A stretch of 13,594 bases of DNA from an uncultured Collinsella sp. (GTDB lineage: Bacteria; Actinomycetota; Coriobacteriia; Coriobacteriales; Coriobacteriaceae), in contig CABUXM010000059.1 of the NCBI GenBank assembly GCA_902495545.1, positions 1 to 13,594 of the forward strand, read 5' to 3'. The position numbers were made by a program, and so were the translations under genes. The notes beneath the pieces are model-generated. The model saw nothing but the letters and a program-made list of their open reading frames with translations, had not been told where the DNA came from and ran no database searches. The first letter of the stretch is position 1. Every line of letters starts with the position of its first letter. Shown piece by piece: positions 7,147-13,522 of the stretch.

Positions 7147-7322
7147 CCTCGGCTGGAACCGCCCCCATCGGAGGCCCCAGGGCTTGCCTCCCAAATCGTC
7201 CTCGGACATGTCTGGACCCCGCCGTGCGCTTCGCGCGGCGGGGTCCTTCCGTCCTGCGGAAAGATTTGGGAGGTAAGCCCTGGGGCCTCCTGCGGCAACT
7301 AGGGAGGCCGAGGCTATTCGTC
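7138..7322. repeat. 185-bp nested inverted repeat over the pfkA stop codon
   Basis: Three nested complementary arm pairs share one axis. The outer pair 7138-7153 / 7307-7322 is 16 bp and perfect. The middle pair 7170-7197 / 7263-7290 matches at 27 of 28 positions. The inner pair 7214-7224 / 7236-7246 is 11 bp and perfect (GGACCCCGCCG). The left outer arm contains the last two pfkA codons and its TAG stop. The 16-nt spacers between outer and middle arms (7154-7169, 7291-7306) do not pair. The inner hairpin is followed by CTTCC, not a T run, so it is at best an imperfect terminator. Confidence 0.93.
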
Positions 7323-7350
7323 TTCTTGCTGCGGGTGCCTGGTCTGAAAT

Positions 7351-7421
7351 TAAGTTGCGGTGAAATAGTTCCTGCTTAGCCCGCAAATGGCTGAATCTAG
7401 GAACTATTCCACCGCAACTTA
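7351..7421. repeat. 64-bp-class palindromic repeat, copy 2
   Basis: Arms 7351-7373 and 7399-7421 are complementary at 22 of 23 positions, with a 25-nt loop. The core arm TTGCGGTGAAATAGTTCC matches copies 1 and 3. It begins 28 nt after the nested inverted repeat of pfkA and is 184 nt upstream of the XRE-type gene. Confidence 0.9.
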
Positions 7422-7605
7422 CTGAATGGGGGCTCTTAGCTGCTACCTGCACTGACATTTGTCCTGAAATGGCTGGTCGTTAGGGGTTGCTACCGGTAGT
7501 TGCGGTAGGGTTGGAGCAGATTCTAACTAGAAATGGTGGTCGCCACCGGTTGTTCTCGGCATACTCGGCTCATTCGATTACGATCACCACATGAAAGGAA
7601 CTGTT
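7422..7605 (+). promoter_or_regulatory. Upstream region of the XRE gene with small palindromes
   Basis: It holds CTACCGGTAG at 7490-7499 (perfect 10-bp palindrome), a half-site-like GCGGTAG at 7502-7508, and GGTGG-TCG-CCACC at 7535-7547. A TTGTTC at 7551-7556 with a weak TTCGAT 17 nt later is a possible promoter. AAAGGAA (7594-7600) is the ribosome binding site for the ATG at 7606. The palindromes are candidate operators for autoregulation, by inference only. Confidence 0.3.
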
Positions 7606-8544
7606 ATGGATCTTGCGATGGCGCAGCGGCTCGTTGATCGTCGCAAAGCCGCCGGGCTTTCTCAGGAGGCGCTTGCCGCCCAGCTGGGCGTGAGTCGTCA
7701 GGCTGTCAGTAAATGGGAGCGCAGCGAATCCTCGCCCGATACCGATAACCTTATTGCGCTCGCCGCGCTGTATGGCGTGTCGCTGGATGAGCTGCTGTAT
7801 GGGGAGGCGGTGGATAGCACTGATGACTCGCAAGCTGATGATGAGGCACAGAACAGCAACGCCGGCACCAAAACTTCAGATGAGACCGGAGAGGCTGAGG
7901 CTTCTACTGAGCACGCTGGTTACAGCGATAAGCCACTTGTCGATATTTCCCTCGCGCGAGGCATCCACGTTATTGATCCCAACAAAGGCGAAGAGGTCCA
8001 TGTTGGCTGGAGTGGCATCCATGTGGCTAACGAGCGCAAGGGCGAAGAGATCCATGTGGGGCCAGGCGGATTGCATATCGATACGCTTGAGGACGATGGA
8101 CATAGCGTGCGTACCAATGACGACGGCACCGTCACCATCGACGGCGAGACGTTCTCCAGCTGGAAGGAAGCACACGACAAGCTCGACCATCATGGCAAGT
8201 ATTTCCACACCAAGGTCGGACGTGCATGGAACAAGTTTCCCTTTCCCGCACTTGTCACTCTCGCCTATCTGGCGCTCGGCATTGTCTACGGCACATGGGC
8301 TACGGGACTCTTCCTCGTCTTTTTGATTCCCGTCTATTACGCGCTTGGCGACTTTATCGATCGACGCCGCCTGTCCAAGCTGATTGACGGCGTTTACCCA
8401 GCATCCGCCATTGCATGGTTTCTCTATATGTGGCTTTGCCTGGGACAGCCCCATCCTGCATGGATCATCCTCATCACGATTCCCATCGTAAAGGCGCTCA
8501 TGCGCTGGTGTCGCAAACAATGGAAGTGCCGCAAACAGGCCTAA
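7606..8544 (+). CDS. Membrane-anchored XRE-family regulator with 18-residue repeats
   Basis: 312 residues. Residues 5-62 are a helix-turn-helix of the XRE/HTH_3 type (LSQEALAAQLGVSRQAVSKWER), so it should bind DNA. An acidic, low-complexity linker follows (about 67-105). Residues 119-172 hold three 18-residue units; the first two are GIHVIDPNKGEEVHVGWS and GIHVANERKGEEIHVGPG, and the third is degenerate. The C-terminus has three or four hydrophobic segments (about 213-231, 232-249, 263-280, 284-298) ending in a basic tail, so it is tethered to the membrane. This layout suggests a one-component sensor, but the signal and targets are unknown. The ATG at 7606 is chosen over 7591 because the ribosome binding site lies between them. 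It appears to be monocistronic. Confidence 0.92.
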   Translation: MDLAMAQRLVDRRKAAGLSQEALAAQLGVSRQAVSKWERSESSPDTDNLIALAALYGVSLDELLYGEAVDSTDDSQADDEAQNSNAGTKTSDETGEAEASTEHAGYSDKPLVDISLARGIHVIDPNKGEEVHVGWSGIHVANERKGEEIHVGPGGLHIDTLEDDGHSVRTNDDGTVTIDGETFSSWKEAHDKLDHHGKYFHTKVGRAWNKFPFPALVTLAYLALGIVYGTWATGLFLVFLIPVYYALGDFIDRRRLSKLIDGVYPASAIAWFLYMWLCLGQPHPAWIILITIPIVKALMRWCRKQWKCRKQA

Positions 8545-8600
8545 ACCATCCCAGTCCGACAGCAGCACCCAGCTAGTACCCCTCGCCCATCCCTCCTATG

Positions 8601-8663
8601 TTGCGGTGATATAGTTCCGGTTTTAGCCTTGAGTAGTCGAGTTTAGGAACTATTCCACCGCAA
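8601..8663. repeat. 64-bp-class palindromic repeat, copy 3
   Basis: Arms TTGCGGTGATATAGTTCC (8601-8618) and GGAACTATTCCACCGCAA (8646-8663) pair at 16 of 18 positions around a 27-nt loop. The left arm is identical to the core of copy 1, and the right arm is identical to the core of copy 2. It starts 57 nt after the stop of the XRE gene. Confidence 0.9.
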
Positions 8664-8718
8664 CTTACGAATGATCGGAGCGGCTACAGTACAAGCGTCG
8701 GCGTTCGTTTGATGGTCC

Positions 8719-8878
8719 GCCACGAAAAGGGGCCATCTACTACGTTTAGCCCGAAGGGGCCAACCATGACCGCCTTTTTTGAAAATCGACAGGCCTTCTA
8801 CCTGCGGTTTTATTTTTCGTTTTCCCGGCATGGTTGAGGGTATCCAATTAAACGTAGTAGATAGGCCCATTTTGTGGC
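8719..8878. repeat. 160-bp element with 30-bp imperfect terminal inverted repeats
   Basis: Arms 8719-8748 and 8849-8878 are complementary at 26 of 30 positions, including 14 perfect bp (ATCTACTACGTTTA). Inside, CAACCATG (8761-8768) pairs with CATGGTTG (8829-8836). A short stem lies at the centre, next to T-rich stretches. It also has an internal direct repeat: AAGGGGCCA occurs at 8727-8735 and, minus its last bases, at 8755-8762. The whole element can fold into one long interrupted hairpin. It may be a MITE-like remnant or the template of a structured RNA. Confidence 0.75.
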
Positions 8879-8967
8879 ATATGACCCATTCAAGCCCAAT
8901 CTCGAAGACTAAAGAGAACCTCTCATCCACGCCTGCGAGCAGAAGATAACAAAGCATAGCAAGGCGA

Positions 8968-9002
8968 CAAACGTCGGGTCGCCCGTAGGTGCCCGGCGTT
9001 TG
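8968..9002. repeat. Hairpin next to repeat copy C
   Basis: Arms CAAACGTCGGG (8968-8978) and CCCGGCGTTTG (8992-9002) pair at 10 of 11 positions. The right arm overlaps the start of repeat copy C. It lies about 45 nt past the permease stop on the minus strand and may support termination there, though it has no good T tract. Confidence 0.55.
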
Positions 9003-9047
9003 CCCAGATAAAACCTGCCAAAATAAACCTGTCCCTTTTTGGCAGGT
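8997..9047 (+). repeat. 51-bp dispersed repeat, copy C; likely terminator of the ABC operon
   Basis: Same element as copies A and B with one A missing; arms 9013-9023 and 9037-9047 pair perfectly over 11 bp. On the minus strand the stem begins in the permease stop codon (9047-9049) and is followed by TTTTATC, so it reads as an intrinsic terminator placed directly at the end of the ABC operon. Confidence 0.9.
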
Positions 9048-11812
9048 TACTCGGCGCTCTTGAGGGCGCCGACCATGTCGATCTTATTGAGGGTGCGATT
9101 GGTAGCGAGGTTGACGATAAACGTAAAGGCAAAGGCCAGCAGCACGGATAGCACGTAGCTCAGCGGCTCGACCTCAACGTCAAAGTACAGCGACGGCATC
9201 TGCAAAATGTAGGTAAAGCTCTCGGCCAGCAAGCCGCCCAGCGGTACGCCCAGTGCGGCTCCAATCGCCGTAAGAATCAACGTCTCCTTGTTGACGTAAT
9301 GGTGCACCTCGCCACGGCGAAAGCCTAGTACCTTGATGGTCGCCAGCTCGCGTTCGCGCTCCGAAATATTCGTATTAGACAGCGTAAACACCACCACAAA
9401 CGATAGGCACGCCGCCATAAAGGTCACAAGCACCACGACCGAATTGATAATCGTAAAGTTTGCCTCATAGTTTTCCCAATGCTCGGCGGTACTCGACAGC
9501 GTAATCCACCCATCGCTCTTAAGACGGTTGGTAAACGCAATCTGATCGGCCGACGAGCCCTTAAGCAGCGCAAGGATGCCGTTAAGGCGTGCGCTTCGGC
9601 CAAACGCGCGCTCATAGGTGCCCTGCGTCATGTAAAGCGTGTTGCCCAGATAGTTGAGCGAAATGTCGCTGATTTTAACCTTGGCAACATTGAGCGACGA
9701 ATCCTGGACGTGAGCCGTGTCACCCAGCTTGATCCCCAGTACCAGCTGAGAGTTCTTGCTCAGATACACATCCCCGTCACGCAGGGTGAGCGGTTCTTTG
9801 GACTCATCCTCAAGGCGAACATAGTCGTCCAGATCGTTCGTGCGGTCATCGGGCACCACGATCAGCTGCACGGTCTCGCTCTTTCCGCCGAATGTAAAGG
9901 TGACGTTGTCGGTCATAATCGGCAGCGTCGAAGTCACGGTCACGTTGGAATCATTGGCCGCGCTGCGCTCATCGAGCGCCGCGCACGCCTGCGTAAAGTC
10001 ATCGGGGTTGGCGACCGCCAGCAGGTCATAACGCGTGATATGTCCGTACTGCTTGGGCGAAAGCGCGACCGACGTATCACGGATGCCCATACCGCAAATC
10101 ACAAGCGCGGTACAACCCGCGATGCCAAAGATGGTCATAAAGGCACGCTTTTTGTAGCGGAACAGGTTACGCGCTGCCACCTTATTCAAAAAGCCCATGC
10201 GGCGCCAGATAAAGCCAATGCGCTCGAGCAAGATGCGCGAGCCGGCGCGCGGGGCCTTGGGGCGCATGAGCGAGGCGGGGGTCTCGGCCATCTCGTGGCG
10301 GCAGGCGATAATCGTGGCGCCCACCACGCCCGCGGCAAACAGCGCCACCGACACGATCGACGACACGATGTCGTACGAAAGCAGCATCTGGGGCAGTGAG
10401 TACATGTCGTCGAACACCGTAAACAAGAACAGCGGCAGGCCCACAAATCCGATGATGTTACCGAGTACGCCGCCAATCAGACACGCCCACAGCGAGTAGT
10501 CCACATATTTGGACAGGATACGCCCGCGTGAATAGCCGAGCGCCTTGTACAGGCCGATAAGCGTGCGCTCCTCCTCGACCATACGTGTGGCGGTGGTGAG
10601 GCTGATGAGCACGGCGACGATAAAGAAGATGAACGGGAACACCGTGGCGATGGCCTCAATTGACGAGCTATCGCTCTCGACGCTCGAGTAGCTTGCGATA
10701 TTGCCGCGGTCTTGGATGTACCAGGTGCATTCTCCCAGGTCAGAGAGGTCGGCGCGGGCATCGGCAAACTGCTGGTCGGCGGCGGCACGGCGCTGGTCCA
10801 GGTCGGCTTGTGCCTGCGCACGCTCGTCGCTGCCCTCGGCCATACGGTCAATGTTGCCCTGTTCAATCCCAAAGAGCATATTCGTCTGGCGCTCGGCCGC
10901 ATCCAAGCTTGCCGGCGTGTCGACCGTCAGCTCCTGAGCGCGCGCCTTCTCACGCTCCTCGCGGATCTTCTCGATATTGCCCTTGACCTCATTGATCTTT
11001 GCCGTGTAGGCATTCGAATAGGAGTTGAGGCTCTTGGCTCCTTCAACGATCACGTGGACAGCGGAGTAGGAAGAAGATGTCGCGGCATCCTCGCTCACAT
11101 AGAACTTATAGTCCGCCGCCGAAGCAGCGCGAAAGGCGTTGACCGTCGAGTCGGAGCTCACGTCGGTGGGATCGAGAACCTCGGCCGTAATGGTGTAATC
11201 GCCCGCGGCAAACTGGTCCTTGGCGCTTTGGTTCGACGAGCTCGCGTCATTGGCGGCAAAACTCACCGTATCGCCGATTTTCTTGCCCGAAGCCTTCAAG
11301 AACTTCGAAGTCACCGCGACCTCACCGGCGCTCTCGGGCAAATCGCCGCTCACCAGCACCGGTTGATCGATATTCTCCTTGGAAAGACTCTGCACGACCA
11401 CGCGCTCGCGCGTTGTACCCACGGCGGTGTAGGCGGTCTCGGTGTAGATGCCCTCGGCCGTCTCGACGCCGTCGACCTCTTGAATGGCTGCAAGATCGTC
11501 GCGCGTAAGGCCATAGGTCGACTGCACGTTAATGTCATAGACATTCTGCTGGTCAAAGTAAGCATCGACCGAATCGCGCAGGTCCTCGCAACCCGCCTTA
11601 AGACCGCACATCACGCTCACGCCGAGCGCGGTGATCACGACGATAGACAAGAAGCGTTTGAGGCTGCCGCGAACCGTGCGGTAGATGCCACGGCGGAAAA
11701 CCGTCGGCACCATGTCGTTTGAGCTTTGGGCGGTGCGATAGGTCGTAAAATCCTGCGCGCGCTCCGTGTTCTGCGCGTCGCGGCGTTGGCTGTTTTGGCG
11801 GTCCTGATCCAT
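9047..11812 (-). CDS. ABC transporter permease, FtsX/MacB type
   Basis: 921 residues from the ATG at 11812; a GTG at 11824, overlapping the ATPase stop, would add four. The protein is the membrane half of an ABC exporter. Layout: an N-terminal transmembrane segment (about 54-73), a large extracytoplasmic domain (74-385) with a long helical, probably coiled-coil part (about 270-355), a first FtsX domain with three segments (about 389-407, 442-466, 482-504), a fifth segment (558-576), a second extracytoplasmic domain, and a second FtsX domain with three segments near the C-terminus. LIGLYKALGYSRGRI and ATIKVLGFRRGEV are the paired coupling segments that contact the ATPase in this family. Eight segments in all. 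Such two-gene systems move lipids, peptides or drugs, or act by mechanical signalling. The substrate is unknown. Confidence 0.93.
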   Translation of the reverse strand: MDQDRQNSQRRDAQNTERAQDFTTYRTAQSSNDMVPTVFRRGIYRTVRGSLKRFLSIVVITALGVSVMCGLKAGCEDLRDSVDAYFDQQNVYDINVQSTYGLTRDDLAAIQEVDGVETAEGIYTETAYTAVGTTRERVVVQSLSKENIDQPVLVSGDLPESAGEVAVTSKFLKASGKKIGDTVSFAANDASSSNQSAKDQFAAGDYTITAEVLDPTDVSSDSTVNAFRAASAADYKFYVSEDAATSSSYSAVHVIVEGAKSLNSYSNAYTAKINEVKGNIEKIREEREKARAQELTVDTPASLDAAERQTNMLFGIEQGNIDRMAEGSDERAQAQADLDQRRAAADQQFADARADLSDLGECTWYIQDRGNIASYSSVESDSSSIEAIATVFPFIFFIVAVLISLTTATRMVEEERTLIGLYKALGYSRGRILSKYVDYSLWACLIGGVLGNIIGFVGLPLFLFTVFDDMYSLPQMLLSYDIVSSIVSVALFAAGVVGATIIACRHEMAETPASLMRPKAPRAGSRILLERIGFIWRRMGFLNKVAARNLFRYKKRAFMTIFGIAGCTALVICGMGIRDTSVALSPKQYGHITRYDLLAVANPDDFTQACAALDERSAANDSNVTVTSTLPIMTDNVTFTFGGKSETVQLIVVPDDRTNDLDDYVRLEDESKEPLTLRDGDVYLSKNSQLVLGIKLGDTAHVQDSSLNVAKVKISDISLNYLGNTLYMTQGTYERAFGRSARLNGILALLKGSSADQIAFTNRLKSDGWITLSSTAEHWENYEANFTIINSVVVLVTFMAACLSFVVVFTLSNTNISERERELATIKVLGFRRGEVHHYVNKETLILTAIGAALGVPLGGLLAESFTYILQMPSLYFDVEVEPLSYVLSVLLAFAFTFIVNLATNRTLNKIDMVGALKSAE

Positions 11813-11817
11813 GGGCG

Positions 11818-12519
11818 CTACCACTCGATCGTCTCGATCGGCACGGGATTTTGCTGGACCGTCTCGCTCTCCACGCGGCCGTTCTTAAAGCGAATCAAGC
11901 GATCGGCCATGGGCGCCAGCGCGGAGTTGTGAGTGATAATGATGACCGTAATGCCCTGCTTGCGGCAGGTGTCCTGCAGCAACTGCAAAATCTGCTTGCC
12001 GGTTTTGTAGTCGAGTGCGCCCGTGGGCTCGTCGCACAGAAGCAGCTTGGGATTCTTGGCCAGTGCGCGGGCGATGGACACGCGCTGCTGCTCGCCGCCC
12101 GAAAGCTGTGCCGGAAAATTGCCCAGGCGCTCGCCCAGACCAACCTGGTGAAGCGTCTGTTCGGCATCGAGCGAATCGGGGCAGATCTGAGCTGCGAGCT
12201 CGACGTTTTCGAGCGCCGTCAGGTTGGGGACCAGATTGTAGAACTGGAAAACAAAGCCGACGTCGGCGCGGCGGTATTCCACGAGCTGCGCCTCGTTGGA
12301 GGAGCTCACGTCGCGCCCGTCCACCGTCACGGTGCCAGAGGTTACCGTATCCATGCCGCCCAGGATATTGAGCGCCGTGGTCTTCCCGGCACCCGAAGCA
12401 CCCAGAATGATGGCGAGCTCGCCACGCTCGACCGTAAAGCTCGCGCCGTCGAGTGCATGAATGCGGGCATCGCCCTCGCCGTATGCTTTGATGACGTCTT
12501 TGAATTCGATATAGGCCAT
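11818..12519 (-). CDS. ABC transporter ATP-binding protein, LolD/MacB type
   Basis: 233 residues; the ATPase that drives the permease encoded directly downstream. Walker A is GASGAGKTT (40-48), the Q-loop glutamine is Gln92 (FVFQFYN), the signature is LSGGEQQRV (139-147), Walker B is LLLCDEP (159-165, catalytic Glu164), the D-loop is GALD (167-170) and the switch His is His197 (IITHNS). The LVPNLTALENVELA segment is typical of the LolD/MacB/FtsE group. The stop codon is 5 nt before the permease ATG, so the two genes are translated together. The ATG at 12519 has a modest GGGA site upstream. Confidence 0.95.
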   Translation of the reverse strand: MAYIEFKDVIKAYGEGDARIHALDGASFTVERGELAIILGASGAGKTTALNILGGMDTVTSGTVTVDGRDVSSSNEAQLVEYRRADVGFVFQFYNLVPNLTALENVELAAQICPDSLDAEQTLHQVGLGERLGNFPAQLSGGEQQRVSIARALAKNPKLLLCDEPTGALDYKTGKQILQLLQDTCRKQGITVIIITHNSALAPMADRLIRFKNGRVESETVQQNPVPIETIEW

Positions 12520-12552
12520 CGATCGGTTCCCATCTGGTCGGATAACTCTTTA

Positions 12553-12558
12553 GTATTA
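12553..12558 (-). promoter_or_regulatory. Possible -10 box of the ABC operon
   Basis: TAATAC(T) on the minus strand, 33 nt before the ATPase start codon. A -35 at normal distance would fall in repeat copy D (TTTTTG, 16-nt spacer), so the repeat may supply part of the promoter. This is inference from position. Confidence 0.35.
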
Positions 12559-12568
12559 CCCATTTCGC

Positions 12569-12619
12569 ACCGACCAAAAAGGGACAGGTTCATTTTGGCA
12601 GGTTTTATATGGGGAAACG
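12569..12619 (-). repeat. 51-bp dispersed repeat, copy D, opposite orientation
   Basis: On the minus strand it reads TAAAACCTGCC, AAAATGAACCTGTCCC, TTTTTGGTCGGT. The arms (12569-12579, 12593-12603) have two mismatches. It is inverted relative to copies A-C and lies in the divergent region between the ABC operon and the GyrI-like gene. On the plus strand the stem is followed by TTTTATAT, so it could stop plus-strand transcription before the GyrI promoter. Confidence 0.88.
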
Positions 12620-12720
12620 GCAGTCATAGATGAGGCGCCGGGAAGGCAGAGAAATCATCGACGGGGTCAGGCCGACCGCCAAACACCACGCACGCATCTC
12701 AATCTGTCAGCCAAATTATT

Positions 12721-12734
12721 CGAACAGCTGTTCG
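12721..12734. promoter_or_regulatory. LexA-type SOS box
   Basis: CGAACAGCTGTTCG is a perfect 14-bp palindrome of the form CGAAC-N4-GTTCG, the Gram-positive/actinobacterial LexA (DinR) operator pattern. It lies 56 nt before the start of the GyrI-like gene and overlaps the -35 zone of the TATGAT boxes, where LexA would block RNA polymerase. Confidence 0.7.
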
Positions 12735-12738
12735 TTTC

Positions 12739-12749
12739 TATGATATGAT
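12739..12749 (+). promoter_or_regulatory. -10 region of the GyrI-like gene
   Basis: Two overlapping-register TATGAT hexamers, at 12739-12744 and 12744-12749. With the second one, a -35 at normal spacing falls at about 12720-12726, inside the LexA-type palindrome. Confidence 0.5.
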
Positions 12750-12790
12750 TCCGTTATCTAAGCAGGCCAATACGCAGAAAGGCGGCCAAC

Positions 12791-13429
12791 ATGGCGTTCG
12801 ACTTTAAGAAGGAATGCAAGGAGCTCTACAAACCTGCAAGCAAGCCGAGTATCGTAACTGTCCCGCCTATGAGCTACGTTGCCGTTCGCGGAAAGGGCGA
12901 CCCAAATACTGAAGGTGGCGAGTATCAAAACGCCCTGCCGCTGCTTTACGGCATCGCCTATACCGTCAAGATGTCGAAGAAAGGCTCAAGGAGTATCGAG
13001 GGCTATTTCGACTTTGTGGTACCGCCGCTCGAGGGTTTCTGGTGGCAAGACTCCCCGAGCGGCGACATCGATTATGTACGCAAGGACGATTTCAACTTTA
13101 TCTCGTGCATCCGCCTGCCCGATTTCGTCAGCCGAGATGATTTTGACTGGGCAGTCGCGGAAGCCACGACCAAAAAGAAACTGGACTTTTCCGCCGTCGA
13201 GCTGCTTAAAGTTGACGAGGGTCTCTGCGTTCAATGCATGCATACCGGACCCTATGACAGCGAGCCGGCAACCGTAAACGCCATGCATGAATACACGGCC
13301 GAGCAGGGCTATGTCCCCGACTTCTCAGACACCCGTTTACACCACGAAATCTATCTCTCCGATCCACGCAAATGTGCACCGGAGAAACTTAAGACCGTGG
13401 TTCGTCATCCTATCAAGCGTGCTGAATAG
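12791..13429 (+). CDS. GyrI-like domain protein
   Basis: 212 residues. The sequence matches the GyrI-like small-molecule-binding family by its N-terminal KPSIVTVPPMSYVAVRGKG segment (17-35), the YQNALPLLYGIAYTVKM helix (45-61) and the late HTGPYDSEPATVNAMHEY segment (156-173). There is no helix-turn-helix, so it is a stand-alone domain, not an AraC-type regulator. Roles known in the family include DNA gyrase inhibition (E. coli SbmC/GyrI), ligand sensing and hydrolysis of toxic compounds. Which one applies here is open. The ribosome binding site is GAAAGG (12776-12781), 9 nt before the ATG. A perfect LexA-type palindrome in its promoter suggests DNA-damage induction. Confidence 0.9.
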   Translation: MAFDFKKECKELYKPASKPSIVTVPPMSYVAVRGKGDPNTEGGEYQNALPLLYGIAYTVKMSKKGSRSIEGYFDFVVPPLEGFWWQDSPSGDIDYVRKDDFNFISCIRLPDFVSRDDFDWAVAEATTKKKLDFSAVELLKVDEGLCVQCMHTGPYDSEPATVNAMHEYTAEQGYVPDFSDTRLHHEIYLSDPRKCAPEKLKTVVRHPIKRAE

Positions 13430-13522
13430 CGTGGAGCGTCATTTCACGCGCTAGGTTTTAAGCCAGCCAACCAGCCGCCTCCTAGGCCGTCCGGTAATTA
13501 TCTTGACGCGGCCCGTCGCATC
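13430..13522. other. Convergent gap after the GyrI-like gene
   Basis: 93 bp without a gene or a clear terminator. It would be the space between two convergent genes if the frame at the right edge is real. Confidence 0.4.

Larger units (their letters stand above)
8545..9046. other. Gene-free region rich in structured DNA
   Basis: About 500 bp between the XRE gene and the ABC permease, with no supported gene. It holds palindromic repeat copy 3 (8601-8663), the 160-bp element (8719-8878), a hairpin (8968-9002) and repeat copy C (8997-9047). A 104-codon minus-strand frame spans the 160-bp element but has no ribosome binding site and crosses two repeats. Confidence 0.8.

Noticed and set aside
1837..8663. 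Three palindromic repeats taken as a CRISPR array
   Set aside because: The copies are kilobases apart with genes between them and have no regular spacers.
8643..8957. 104-codon minus-strand frame in the gene-free region
   Set aside because: It crosses palindromic repeat copy 3 and the 160-bp inverted-repeat element, has no ribosome binding site, and its peptide is explained by the repeats.
10712..11722. 336-codon plus-strand frame inside the permease region
   Set aside because: It is antisense to the FtsX-type permease, has no ribosome binding site and shows no recognisable domain.
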